Of a stretch of 64,000 nucleotides of DNA, positions 30,025-40,600 are shown piece by piece. The stretch is from Viola odorata (taxonomy: Eukaryota; Streptophyta; Magnoliopsida; Malpighiales; Violaceae). Made by a program: the position numbers and the translations under genes. The stretch covers positions 40,383,917 through 40,447,916 of the forward strand of contig OY829544.1 in the NCBI GenBank assembly GCA_963691705.1, written 5' to 3'. The notes beneath the pieces are model-generated. The model was given only the letters and a program-made list of their open reading frames with translations. It did not search any database and was not told the DNA's origin. Numbering within the stretch: position 1 is the stretch's first letter; each line of letters opens with the position of its first letter.

Positions 30025-30472
30025 TGTGCTAGTTGGTAAGGCATCATCTCTAAGCGTACCTGAGGTGGTGTTGATACAGGAGGGAAGCATGGGTCATAAG
30101 CGTACCTTGATCCTATAGTGACTCTGTAGATTAAAGATGAATATTTCTGCATCAATGATTACATCTCTTGTCTTATAGCTTGCCAAGCCTCTACTAGGAA
30201 TCTCTCTCTTATTTAATCTCCATTACCGATTCTGCTATCTTGACCAAGAATCCCATTCTTGGCCAAGATAAATACGTGTCTATTTACTTTCCAGTTTTAG
30301 TTCAATCACAAACCCCTAAATTCCATCTAAGTGTTATCTTTACTGTTATAAGTTCTTACAAAAAATCATACCTTTGTTCTTTGTGGTTCGATCCTCTTAC
30401 TGCTATCTATAATACAATTATTCTTAGTAGCAAGTTGTAACTTATATTTATTTTTGACGGGTTCGGCACTCA
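30025..30472 (+). mobile_element. Element D, right arm (LTR U5-like end)
   Basis: This is the continuation of the 4787-5748 arm beyond the Ogre. It ends with a segment of the form GTTCGATCCTC...TAGTAGCAAG...ATTTTTGACGGG...CACTCA, which resembles the U5 end of plant LTRs. A similar string (GTTCGACCCTATTACC...AATTTTTACGAC) occurs at 38705-38775. Short minus-strand frames here show no domain. Confidence 0.4.
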
Positions 30473-30475
30473 GTC

Positions 30476-30825
30476 AGTCATCCATTGTAACAAGTAGGGT
30501 TTCGAATGCTTCAAGGTCGGCAACCCTAATTTATGCACTAACAAGGTACTTGTGCAATTTGTATAACTCCAATTGTCAATGACTATGGAGCATAACTTCT
30601 GGGCAACCAAACAACGGGTGTGGAAAAGGTTTTCCCATTGTTCTTCTTCACACACTTCGACTTTGACTTGGGCGCTTATATTGCGCCTAATCACAAGTGC
30701 AAAACCTTGCTCGGCCGTTTGTATGTCATCATCCGAACCTCTCTCCTTTTCTTCTTCCTCCTCACAACCATCCTCCTCAACCTCTTGGTCATCATCCGAC
30801 CCTAGGTCACCATTATCCTTAATGA
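30476..30825 (-). pseudogene. Element C aspartic protease, N-terminal part
   Basis: The minus-strand frame encodes an acidic spacer (DDDQEVEEDGCEEEEEKERG) and then the protease region FHTRCLVAQKLCSIVIDNWSY-TNCTSTLLVHKLGLP. The active-site position reads D-N-W rather than D-N-G or D-G-G, so it is damaged. The frame breaks at WMTD, exactly where element D begins, and the remaining protease lies at 4786 downwards. On the other side it abuts element B at the TSD GTAAC. Confidence 0.8.
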
Positions 30826-30830
30826 GTAAC

Positions 30831-31513
30831 TGATACGATCCTAGTTGCGTAGGATGCGTAACGAGTACTTTCTGATCTAGTTCGAAGGGTTGGATTTTTG
30901 GAATGCGAATAATTAACTCTCTTGAGTGCTTAACCCTCGTAGCAACTTGTGTTAAGCAACCTAAGCTAAACAATCGAGCTTCTTGACTCGGATCCCTAAC
31001 CTTGTATTCAACTTGTGAATACCAACCTAGGTGAAATGAAACAATAAGGGGTTGAACTCTCGGTCTTTTACTTGGAAATCGACTTAAGCGTTCGGACTTA
31101 AGAAGCAACAAGGTTCACACGTGAACAATTGAGAAAATCCTCTCTATTTTAATTGATTGAAAATAACTTAACTGATAATAAAAAAAAGGTGGTTCCGTTA
31201 AATAGGAGAAACCCTAAATCCTTACAATAGGAAACCTTCTCCTAATAGAACTTCTAATTAATTAATTAAAATAAATCCAAACTAATTTATTTAATTAATA
31301 ATATAGCTAATTAAAATAGAAATCTGAAAGTTTCCATCTTTGATGCAAAAACTGGCAGTCTCGGACGTCATTACTCTAAAAACAGATGACAACCTTCTAT
31401 TTTCGGCGTCATCACGCCGAGACCCATCTGTCAAGTTGTAGTTGCTTCTGTTTTGGGCGTGATCACGCCGAGGCTGGGCGTGATCACGTCCAAGCATGTC
31501 TCGGATCGCATTA
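30831..31513 (-). repeat. Element B 3' LTR
   Basis: 683 bp, starting TGATACGATCC on the plus strand. Its inner end reads GGATCGCATTA where the other LTR reads GGATCACATCA, so the terminal CA has become TA. A GAAGAAGAAGGGAA polypurine tract lies next to it on the minus strand. It contains GGCGTGATCACG palindromic words near 31455-31490. Confidence 0.88.
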
Positions 31514-32726
31514 TTCCCTTCTTCTTCGGAAAGATTCGCCCTCGAATCTTGTTCAATGCCACCTGTCCAAGAAAGTCTAGCAATTCCACACTCAATGTAC
31601 ACTTGCCATCTCTTGCGCTTCCTTGGTTGCTAAAGTACATTCTGTGACGCCTTGAACAAGCATACTCTATGGCTCGCTTCATCAACCTGTTGTAGCCATT
31701 CTTGGAATGGATTGTCCCAAGCTCTTTGCGTAGGATTCACATCATTAGCCGAACTAGGCTCCACGGTTCCACTTGGCTTCTTCCACTCTAATCGCAGTAA
31801 CTTAGGATACTCCTTCTCCTCAAGAACACTTCTCTTTCTCTGCCTTGGAATTATTCTCCCTTGGGCACTCTCACTCAACTCTCCTTTTTCACAAGTGCCA
31901 TTATCATCTCGTAACCCATGCTCACTCTTTTCATGGGGGCTGTTTTGAATTTCTTTTGTTAACCCATGGTCTGCTTTATGTGTGAGCTTCTCTAAGAGAC
32001 TAGTAAAATGCTCAGACCAAGTCTTATTAGAGACATCACTCTTTCCTATCCTAGCCGACTTAACCTCACCACTGTCCTTAATGATCACTCTATTATTGGA
32101 ACATTGGATCGAAGTGTGCCCTCGACCTGTACATGTCTGGCATAGAATATCTCGTGTCAGCACACGAGTTGATGAAGGAACATTGCTCGCCAAACAGGTA
32201 TTAGGGCGTCCCTCTGCTTGCGATTATTGCGGCATAGCCCTGGTGGCGGCCTATGCACATCATAACGCAATGACCCTTGCGCATCATAGTACTCATCACC
32301 ATACCTTTGTTGTGATCCTTGCGCTTCATAGTGTCGATCTTACCAGTGGGTGGGTGGGAATCGTCGCCTCATTAGTGTCTTCATAGTATCCCAAGTTCGA
32401 ACCGGTCCGGCCGCAAGCCTTATCCGATCACTATTGATTTGCTCCCACCAATGAATGACGTACCCAAAGAACCCAACCGATGCCATCTTTACTTTCTCCT
32501 CCTCCGGATATTTATAATAAGCAAAGATCGATTGGATCTCCCTTTCCCATACTAGATAAGTATGCGGATTATCCGTTCTTCCAAAGGAAGGGATTTCCAT
32601 CCTCATGCTTTCAAGGTTTGTGTCAAGTTGATCCCCAAACCTAAGCCTCCTCTCTTTAACCCTCTTTAGCCTCTCATAGGCAAACTCCTCATCTTCTGAA
32701 GAACAGTATGACATCCTGAAATTCAC
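31514..32726 (-). pseudogene. Element B gag-like coding remnant and pol tail
   Basis: The frame at 32726-32340 encodes a retrotransposon Gag N-terminal and core part (IPSFGRTDNPHTYLVWERE, MASVGFFGYVIHWWEQI, RTWDTMKTLMRRRFPPTHW). A second frame (32193-31630) contains a classic zinc knuckle CQTCTGRGHTSIQC, then a linker with SPHEKSEHG, which in elements C and F sits between protease and reverse transcriptase. The last 110 bases encode DSRANLSEEEGN, like the extreme pol C-terminus of this family. So protease to integrase has been deleted and the flanks joined. Frameshifts separate the parts. Confidence 0.75.
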
Positions 32727-33499
32727 AATAAGAAATAGAAAACGTAAGATTGTACTAAACCTAGCACTCCCTCACATTTTTACTCTCATGTTTAAACACT
32801 ATTGATCTCAAAAAATAACTCACACTTCCTTGTAATTGTTCACGCGCAAACGCCAATGACTTGAGAATTTCAAAGGAAAGCTTCTAAAGAAGACACAAAG
32901 AAAACTAGCTTCGAAAGGAATTTAGATGCTCAATAAATAAATTAGTTGCAAAGATCAATCAACTAAATACTTGTTAGGCTGGAGTAGAAGATATATAGAT
33001 GTATAAGAATCAAAGAAAGCTCAAATTTTCAAGAAGACTCAAGTAAATCACAAAATTTCATTTTTGACTAAATTTGTGAAATTAGGGTTTGCAACTTGTA
33101 AACTTGATATCTTTCAACTCTGACCACCAAATCGAATGATTCCTTTTGCTATGAGTCTGAAATACTCTCTAGTATTTTGTATTTTCTTTTTCGTTCTGAT
33201 TTGAATTTTTTTTTAAAAGAACGAATAATAATTAAATAAAAGACTCTTTTTGGTATTTTTTGACACTTTTGGGACAAAAACAAACTAATTTAATGACACA
33301 CAAATCGCACAATGATTTGTTTAACAAGACGCATAAAATAAGATCTAGAACCCTAGATCGACTCGACACACAAATAACTAACACAAGCACACAAGAAAAT
33401 TGGTTATAGAACAGATAGAAAAAGAACCAGTCTCAACAAGGAAAACTAAAACGTAAAGATAGATACCAAACCTTGAACGCCTTGAGCTCCGGTACCAAC
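32727..33499 (-). other. Element B leader with primer-binding site
   Basis: Untranslated leader. The primer-binding site TGGTACCGGAGC (33486-33497, minus strand) matches the initiator-Met pattern TGGTATCAGAGC with two mismatches. The rest is AT-rich and aligns with the leader of element C. Confidence 0.65.
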
Positions 33500-34181
33500 T
33501 GATACGATCCTAGTTGCGTAGGATGCGTAACGAGTACTTTCTAATCTAGTTCGAAGGATTGGATTTTTGGAATGCGGAATAATTAACCCTCTTGAGTGCT
33601 TAACCCTCTTAGCAACCTGTGTTAAGCAACCTAATCTAAACAATCGAGGTTCTTGACTCAGATCCCTAACCCTGTATTCAACTTGTGAATACCAACCTAG
33701 GTGAAATGAAACAATAAGGGGTTGAACTCTCGGTTTTTTACTTACAAATCGACTTAAGCGTTCAGACTTAAGAAGCAACAAGGTTCACACGTGAACAATT
33801 GAGAAAATCCTCTATGTTTTAATTGATTGAGAATAACTTAACTGATAATAAAAAAGGTGGCTCCTTTAAATAGGAGAAACCCTAAATCCTTACAATAGGA
33901 AACCTTCTCCTAATAGAACTTCTAATTAATTAATTAAAATAAATCCAAACTAATTTACTTAATTAATAAAATAGCTAATTAAAATAGAAATCTGAAAGTT
34001 TCCATCTTTGACGTAAAAGCTGGCAGTCTCCGACATCATTACTTCGTGACAGGGCGTCATTACTCCGAAAACAGATGACAACCTTCTATTTTCGGCGTCA
34101 TCATGCCAAGACCCATCTGTCAAGTTGTAGTTGCTTCTATTTTGGGCGTGATCACGTCCAAACATGTCTTGGATCACATCA
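33500..34181 (-). repeat. Element B 5' LTR
   Basis: 682 bp, ending GGATCACATCA next to the TSD GTAAC. Frames read through it are by-products of the LTR. Confidence 0.88.
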
Positions 34182-34186
34182 GTAAC

Positions 34187-35399
34187 ACTCGTTTGTTGGG
34201 ACACTCGGCTTGTCTATGTCCTCTTTCGGCACACTTGAAACATACTATATCCTTTGTAGGAATCCGGTTTGTTGTAATAGAGGAAGAATTATTGTTGTTC
34301 ACTTTCGAAGGTCTACTTGAACTTGACGCACCCTTGGTGCCATAGTTATACGGCAACACCTTAGGCACCGATTCGTGTACTTGGCATCCTTGACCCAAGA
34401 CGTCTTCTTCCATGGTGCAGACTTTGCACTAGCAGAAGTGGTACTAGTGTAAGAAGGTCTCAACTTCCTTTATTTCTCTATCTTAATTGCCATGTGAAGC
34501 ATTTCCTCCAAGGTGTTATAGTGCGTTAATTCTAACGCATTGGCTATCTCTCGGTTGAGACCATTCAAGAACCTTGCCATTGTAGCTTCCACATCCTCAA
34601 CCACTCGCGCTCTAGCTAGCGCTATCTCTATCTCAGTAAAATAATCTCCCACGCTCCTACTTCCTTGTGTCGTGGTTTGCAACCATTGGTGGAGGTCGCG
34701 GTGGAAATAGGCAGGTACAAAACATCTCTTCATTAGGGTTTTCATCTCCTCCTAAGTCCGAATTGGACCGAAACCAACCCTTTCTCTAGTGGCATTCAAC
34801 TGATCCCACCAATGAATGGCATACCCACTAAACTCCACTGAAGCCAACTTAACTTTCTTGTCCTCGAAATAATTGTGATAAAGAAAGATTGAGTGAACCT
34901 TCCTTTCCCACGCCAAGTAGGTATTCGGATCATCCTTCCCCTCAAAAGGTGAAATTTTCATCTTAATACTTCCTATGTTGGTGATATTGCGCTGGGCGCT
35001 CGTGCACTGCAGGGTACATGTTGGGGTCACACTGCTGCTCGCACCTAGGGTTCGCCCCGACACCTCTTGGCTCGCGCTCGTGCCTTGGGGAATCATCCTC
35101 CCCATCTTATCCTTCACTTTCAACTAATCCATCTTGGAAGCGTTGGTTGCCTCCTTGTAACAAAATTCCCGACACATGAGAACCCGTTGCATGGTTATGG
35201 TTGGGTGCAAAGTGTGCCATAGGAACCCACCTCCGGGCCCTTCGGTATGGACCGAGACAACCCTCAACCATGCATCCATCTCCTCAAGCCGGGCACTGAT
35301 GTTGTTGAGGATTGACATGATGTTTGGCCCCTCTACTTCGTCTGAAGAATGGCTTGACATCCTGTAGTTCCTGAAACTCACAATACTAGAAAACAACAT
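34187..35399 (-). pseudogene. Element C gag (interrupted)
   Basis: Four adjoining minus-strand frames make up a Gag: N-terminus (35399-35124), core (35123-34752, ISPFEGKDDPNTYLAWERK and YAIHWWDQL), the second core half (34745-34470, TLMKRCFVPAYFHRDL, DVEATMARFLNGLNREIANAL) and the zinc knuckle CFKCAERGHRQAEC (near 34235). Stops at 35124 and 34752 and a break near 34440 show decay. The frame runs straight into the TSD of element B and continues at 30825 as the protease spacer. Gag would form the particle shell and bind element RNA. Confidence 0.85.
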
Positions 35400-36028
35400 A
35401 AAATTTCACTAACCTAGCACTCCCTCACGTGTTTAAACTCTCTAATAATCTCACCAAAAATTACTCAAATCTCTGCAATTGTTCCTGCGCAAACGATTAG
35501 TGACTCAAGAGTTTAAAAGAAAGCTTCCAAGAAGACACGCAATGACAACTAGCTTCAAAACAAGTTTTGATGTCGAATACTTGAGTAGTTGCAAAAGAAA
35601 TCAATTAAACAAATACACAACTAGAGTAGAAGTTAGTAATAGGAATCAAGAAAAGCTCAAAGACTCGATGAGATACTCAAAATAATTCACATTTGTGAGT
35701 GGTGTGCGATATGTGTGATCTAGGAGTGTTGATTGTTCCTTCCGAGCTAACTTTTGATTCTAGTGTCCAAATTGAGTGATTATTTTTGCCTTGAAAAGCT
35801 AACACTTTGAAGTTTTTTGTATTTTGTTTCCATTCACTTTTTTTTTGAATTTTTTTTTACTGTTGTTCTTAAACTTAAATAATAATTAAAATAAAAGACA
35901 CTTTAGATTTTTGTGACTCTACTATGGACAAAAACAACCTAATTTAATGACCCAAAAAATCGCACAACTATTTTCTTGAAGATGCACACGTTTGAGCTAA
36001 ACCCTAGCTCGACTCAAGACACACAAAA
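35400..36028 (-). other. Element C leader, upper part
   Basis: AT-rich untranslated leader aligning with that of element B (for example the words TCGCACAA and CTCGACTCAAGACACACAAAA). It is interrupted at 36029 by solo LTR H. Confidence 0.6.
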
Positions 36029-36546
36029 TGATAACAATTAAGGCAATCCCAAGGGCATTATCGTCCTTGTACCAGTGTTAAGGCCGGAACGCTACCGCGC
36101 CTGCCAGGGGTCAGCCGCGGAAGGTTGACGCCCCTTAGCCAGCAAGGAACCCTGGGATGGTCGACATCAGCGGGGTGGGGGGGGGGAGTCTCACGTGTCA
36201 TCTATCCGCACGCACGGCGTTATCCCATCCCAGGACAACCATGACGTCATTTGAAGCTGCCGCCCATGACGTCACCTGAGGCGATATCTCCCCCGATAAC
36301 GCCTCCCCCTAGAGGTAACGACCTCGCGTGGCCTATAAATACCCCACCATTTGAAATGCAAGGTAAGCCTAAGATCGCTACTGGAACCCCTGCTATTTTG
36401 AACAACCATACTAACTTAAGCATCTGAGTGTTTACACCGGAGCCCCCCCCTCTCCGGCGCTTTGCAGGTACATTTTATAAGCAACTACAATGACTCTGAA
36501 CGACCATATCCCCATTTCCGATCCTCCAGAACTCCAAATCTTATCA
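36029..36546 (+). mobile_element. Solo LTR H (518 bp, GC-rich) in the leader of element C
   Basis: The block starts TGATAAC and ends CTTATCA, with a perfect 5-bp target-site duplication CAAAA (36024-36028 and 36547-36551). Without it the flanks align with the uninterrupted leader of element B. It is far more GC-rich than its surroundings and has a G run (36173-36187) and a C run (36443-36450). The U5-like motif ACTTAAGCATCTGAGTG...GCTTTGCAGGTA recurs in the element at 41150-42660, pointing to a Tat/Retand-like family. A TRIM is an alternative reading, but no inner direct repeat is seen. Confidence 0.85.
36241..36341 (+). promoter_or_regulatory. Promoter of solo LTR H: two TGACGTCA sites and a TATA box
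   Basis: Two palindromic TGACGTCA sites (36242-36249 and about 36267-36274), the classic plant bZIP target, lie 60-90 bases upstream of CTATAAATA (36333-36341). The arrangement suggests an LTR promoter responsive to bZIP factors. Confidence 0.55.
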
Positions 36547-36682
36547 CAAAACAACTAACACAAGCACGCAAGGAGATTGGTTTTAGAATGGGGTTGAAGA
36601 AGAACCAATCTCGTCAAGGAAAACTTGAAACGTAAAAGGATAACTTACCAAACCTTTGAACACATTAAGCTCCGCTACCAAC

Positions 36683-37367
36683 TGATACGATCCTAGTTGC
36701 CCAAGATGCGTATGGCCATGATTTGATCTAGTTCAAGGATTTGGATTTCACTTGCGGAATGGATAGAGCTCACCTTGTACGAACTTAGACCTAGAAAAGA
36801 CCTGCCTTGCTTAACCTAATCGATTTCAAGTGAGGATCCTTGATTGAATTCTAGACCTATATTCAACTTGTGAATATCAACCTAGTGGAAACAAAGAAGT
36901 GTTTGAACTTTCAGATTTTACTTGCAATCTACTCGAGTGTTCAGACTCAAATAGGAACAATGTTCACGCATGAAAAATGGAGATAATCTCTCAAAAAGAC
37001 AAAGTCTTAATATTATCAAATTAATCGCAACCCCTACAAAGAAGCCAAGCGACTCTTTAAATAGTAAACAACTAAACCTAGTCGTACCCTAATTAGGGCT
37101 ACGCTAATCCTACTCGTGAAATAATAGAAATAACTTAACTAACTAAAAATAAATAAGTTTAATTAAGTCTTAAAGTAATCAAAATGCCATTCGCACGTGT
37201 GGCAGAAAGTTGGCTCGGTAGTCCTAATCACATGCCGACTTTCACACTCCATATGCGCTAAGGAGTGGACTCGAGCCTTTGAATGATTCCCTCGTGCGTT
37301 TGACTTCAAACTTGGTCCAGTGATGCAGGATATCTTGAAATATAATATCAATCAATAATTTCCTACA
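36683..37367 (-). repeat. LTR shared by elements C and E
   Basis: 685 bp, starting TGATACGATCCTAG and ending TTTCCTACA on the plus strand, of the same family as the LTRs of B and F. Just below it is a primer-binding-like site (minus TGGTAGCGGAGC, two mismatches to the initiator-Met pattern), as expected for a 5' LTR. Just above it are a polypurine tract (GGAGCAGGGAGG) and the C-terminal pol coding of another copy, as expected for a 3' LTR. It therefore serves two elements. Confidence 0.8.
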
Positions 37368-37379
37368 TTGAACCTCCCT

Positions 37380-38700
37380 GCTCCGAAATGGCTCGGACAG
37401 TCGCGTCGGACGCACTAGGCGCGACTATGAGTAGCGTCACAAGCCTCGGGGCTTTCTCCTCTACCACAACCTCTTCAATGAGTGTCTCTCGCTCCAGCTC
37501 CTTATATATGAGTGAGGACAACTTCGCTTGTAGGTTCTTGGCTCTCGCACAGGTTATAGGTCCTGATACGCTCCGGCTCGTTTTTAATTGAACCGTAGAG
37601 TATGGAGCTCTTAACCGTTGGATCTAGTTCTTAAGTTGACACATACAAGAGGATGATTATTCGAATAACAATGGAAATGACTCGGATTTGGCGCAGCGGA
37701 TTTATATGGAAGAATTAAGGATGAACACAATGATGAAATGGATTGAATTTACCGTGGATGTTTATGGTTGGATGGACGGATGGACGGATGGACGAATTGA
37801 ACAAGATGATAATGATTATAACAACACACTTGAAAGCTTGTAGATTCAGTAGCAAGAACAGTAGGAAAATGATTCGAAAGATACACACTCAATCGATTAC
37901 AATGATAAACTCCCAGGAGGGATTTAAAGAGGAGTAAACTCAACTCAATAATCCTTCCAAGGAATGGGTAAGATTTTAGGAGAGAAAAGGGAGAAAAACT
38001 CACTCACAATATTCTCACAAATATCTAAACTAATTAAAACATACAAGAAAATAAGTATTTATACTTATTACACATTAGGCCCTTTATGACCATATTGCCC
38101 TTAATGAGCTCTTCCTTCCTCCCTTCTAAGATGGACGAAAATTCCTTATCATTTTGATGGGCTTCCAAGCCCATTTGTAGGGTAAGAAGTAGCCTAGAAC
38201 ATGTCTTCAAGATAGGTCGAGTTCGGGTTTTATCGGGCTCATGGACGTAGCCCGGCTTGAATGGAAACGTGTGCTCTTCAGTTTCAAAGGTAGGTGTGAT
38301 CGTATCATCACCTTTCCCTTCAAAAGGATTCGTCCTCGAATCCATAACTTTAATTTCAGATTCTTCTTCTGGGCACACACAATTCAAAATACTTTGCAAG
38401 GAACACCTCAATACATGTTCATGCCATTGCTGAGGAAGATGGCTTAGGAAAGGATCCTCATATGCTCTAAAATTATTGACAACATCAGTAGGTAATTCAT
38501 GAACGAAGCTAGACATGATCGTATCAGGTCCGATGGGCGGTAATGGCACGACTGGTGCGTGCGCATTAGGGTTTTCGAGTGCGCGCGCCTGCGATGCGTG
38601 TGCTTTAGGGTTTCTGAGTATGCGGGCCTACAATGTGTGCACATTAGGGTTTCCGTGTGGAGACGCGCTAGGGTTTGTGCAATCCGCATCACCTAGTCCC
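37380..38700 (-). pseudogene. Element E: C-terminal tail of a CRM/Reina-like polyprotein, interrupted by G
   Basis: The minus-strand sequence from about 38700 to 38532 encodes a linker with repeated NPxxHA words, then PLPPIGP. The frame resumes at about 37563 with the counterpart of F's MTRAKSKKIQEKL region and ends EEKAPRLVTLLIV... before the polypurine tract. Element F has the same tail without interruption (60130-60330). Between the two parts lies insertion G with TSD GGTCC. Upstream of 38700 the homology stops, so only the tail remains. Confidence 0.7.
37564..38526 (-). mobile_element. Insertion G (963 bp) in element E, TSD GGTCC
   Basis: The block starts TGATACGCTCC, ends GATCGTATCA and has a perfect duplication GGTCC (37559-37563 and 38527-38531). 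On the minus strand it begins TGATACGATCATG and at once runs into coding sequence ending VMDSRTNPFEGKGDD, followed by a polypurine tract (GAAGGGAAAGG) and a second TGATACGATCA at about 38300, which opens a 3' LTR of about 740 bp. So it looks like an LTR element whose 5' LTR and nearly all of its interior were lost, keeping a short pol tail and the 3' LTR. Confidence 0.75.
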
Positions 38701-38795
38701 TGTGTTCGACCCTATTACCACTATATGCAATTTATATTATGCATTAGGTGGTAGGTTTTATTATTAATTTTTACGACTTTGAAAACCGATCAGTA
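38698..38795 (+). other. LTR U5-like remnant
   Basis: A segment of the form GTGTTCGACCCTATTACC...GGTGGTAGG...AATTTTTACGAC...GATCA resembles the U5 end at 30390-30472. No full LTR is seen around it. Confidence 0.3.
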
Positions 38796-38818
38796 CTACA
38801 GAAGATGAAAGGCTAGAA

Positions 38819-40600
38819 GTGAGATGTAAGTGGTGTCTTCATTTATATAATATTGTGGGTTCTCATGGTACAAAGAATTTATTGCGTCATCTTGATATTT
38901 GTGATAAGTAAGAAGGCCAAGAGCTTGAGTTATCACATCCTAAGGTAGACCAAGAAGTTTATCTCGAAAAAGTTGCTATGGCCATAATTAGGCATGATTA
39001 TCCTTTTTCATTTGCAGAACATGAAGGTATTAGCGATGTGCACACATACTTGAATCCTACTATAAAAAGCATTTCTAGAAATAGTATCAAGTTAGATGTG
39101 CTTAGGGTGTATAAAAAAGAAAAAAAATAAAGTTGTTCAATCCATATTGTCTAATGCTAGTAGGATTTGTTTGACATTAGATTTGTGCTCATCTATCACC
39201 AAAGATCATTACATGACTGTTACTGCACATTTTATAAATGAGAATTGGGAATTGCAGAAGAAGGTTTTGAGTTTTTCTTATGTCCCTTCTCTATATAATG
39301 GTGCTGTGTTGGCGGAGAAATTGTTTAGTTTGCTAAAAGAATGGGGAATTGAGATAAAAATATTTACCATTACTTTAGATAACACATCATATAACAAAGT
39401 AATGGTGGATAATTTAAAATGACATGATTTTTTGGGAAACATCTACCTTGTATGAGTGACTTCTTTCATGTGCGTTGTGGGGCTCATATTCTTAATTTGA
39501 TTGTCCAAGAGGGGCTTTTGACTACTTGTCGGACAGTGGACAAAATTAGAGAGTGTGTCAAGTATGTAAGAGGATCCCATGGAAGAAAAGTAAAGATTAT
39601 TGAGTGCATCTTACAATGTTCTTTGCCATCTAGATTTGTACGTCAAGACATGCCAACTAGATGGAACTCTACATATTTGATGATTGAAAGTGTATTTTCT
39701 CTCCATACTGCATTTGAACATTTGGCTGTTATCAATTCAAACTTTTTGACATATCCCACCTTAGAACATTGGAATCAAGTAGACAGGTTGATGAAGTTGT
39801 TGAAGCCATTTTATGATATTTCCACTTTCTTTTGTGGAACTAAATATCCTACTGCTAACCTATATTTTCATAGTGTGTGGAAGATTGGATTGCGTTTAGC
39901 AGAAGAAGAGGAAAGTGCAGATGAGGTCATTTCTGAGATGGCAAAGAAAATGAAAAAAAAGTATCTGAAATACTGAAGATGTTATAGTGTAGTTCTCTCA
40001 ATTGCACTTATTTTGGATCCTCGCTATAAGTTAGCATTTATTGAGTTCTCTTTTGCCAATTATACGACTCTGAATCAAAAGAGCGTGTAATTAGGGTCCA
40101 AAGAAAACTATATAAGTTATTTGAGGAGTATTTATGACTGTCTGATGTGCGCACATCTTTACTTTATTCAAGTGTTGAGACTTCTAGTTTTGGTAGTCAG
40201 GAGAGAGATGATGCTGATGATTTTGAGGGTGAACGTTTTAGTTCGGTTAAGAAATCTCAACTAGATTTGTATCTAGAAGAGCCTAGGTTTGACAGAAACA
40301 AGTATGCTGACTTGGATGTCCTTGCTTATTAGAGTGGGAGTTCTGCTAGATTTCCAGTTATTTCACTAATGGCTCGAGATATTCTTAGCATTCCTATCAC
40401 TACAGTTGCATTTGAATCTGCTTTTAGCATTGGTGGTAGAATTCTTAGCAAATATAGAAGTTCTCTTTTACCACAAAATGCAAAAGCTCTATTGTGTACT
40501 CGAGATTGGTTATGTGAAATGCCTCTTGAGGTAGATGATTAGGATGAAGATATGCTTGTTGAATATTTGAGCAATTTGTGTGGTACTTTACTATTTGCAA
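38819..40600 (+). pseudogene. hAT-family transposase (BED finger, RICESLEEPER/DAYSLEEPER-like), broken
   Basis: A BED-type zinc finger is encoded from 38819 (RCKWC ... HGTKNLLRHLDIC). The transposase core follows at 39096-39422 (LTLDLCSSITKDHYMTVTAHFI, TITLDNTSYN) and 39452-39976 (RCGAHILNLIVQEGL, MPTRWNSTYLMIE, FYDISTFFCGTKYPTANLYF). The C-terminal hATC dimerisation region lies at 40147-40560 ([53 protein letters not shown]). At least two frameshifts and several stops (for example TAA after DICDK and TAG after DVLAY) inactivate it. I did not find matching terminal inverted repeats or an 8-bp duplication, so its limits are unknown. Confidence 0.88.

Larger units (their letters stand above)
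30831..34181 (-). mobile_element. Element B: non-autonomous gag-only LTR element nested in element C
   Basis: A 3351-bp element with LTRs at 30831-31513 and 33500-34181 and a perfect 5-bp target-site duplication GTAAC (30826-30830 and 34182-34186). Read on the minus strand it has a tRNA-iMet-like primer-binding site, a leader, a gag-like frame and a Glu-rich tail before the polypurine tract, with no protease, reverse transcriptase or integrase. The two LTRs are clearly related but differ by many substitutions, so it is much older than the Ogre. It belongs to the same family as its host element C, sharing LTR start TGATACGATCC (plus strand) and gag. Confidence 0.9.
3285..37367 (-). mobile_element. 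Element C: old CRM/Reina-like Ty3/gypsy element split by nested insertions
   Basis: Pieces of one minus-strand Ty3/gypsy element can be put in order: LTR 36683-37367, primer-binding-like site just below 36683, gag 35399-34187, protease 30825-30476, then protease end and reverse transcriptase 4786-3285. Interrupting DNA has been identified: solo LTR H (36029-36546), element B (30831-34181) and the D/Ogre block (4787-30472). At the B junction the gag-pro frame is continuous once one TSD copy is discounted. The element is truncated in the palm/connection region of the reverse transcriptase at about 3285, so RNase H, integrase and the left LTR are missing. The lineage (CRM or Reina type) is inferred from the MCVDC, KYRYPIPRLDDMLDEL and FGLTNAP motifs. 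Confidence 0.75.

Noticed and set aside
4787..30472. Clean target-site duplication for element D
   Set aside because: The 5-mers next to the proposed TG...CA ends are TCCCG and GTCAG, which do not match, so D is kept only as a probable solo LTR.
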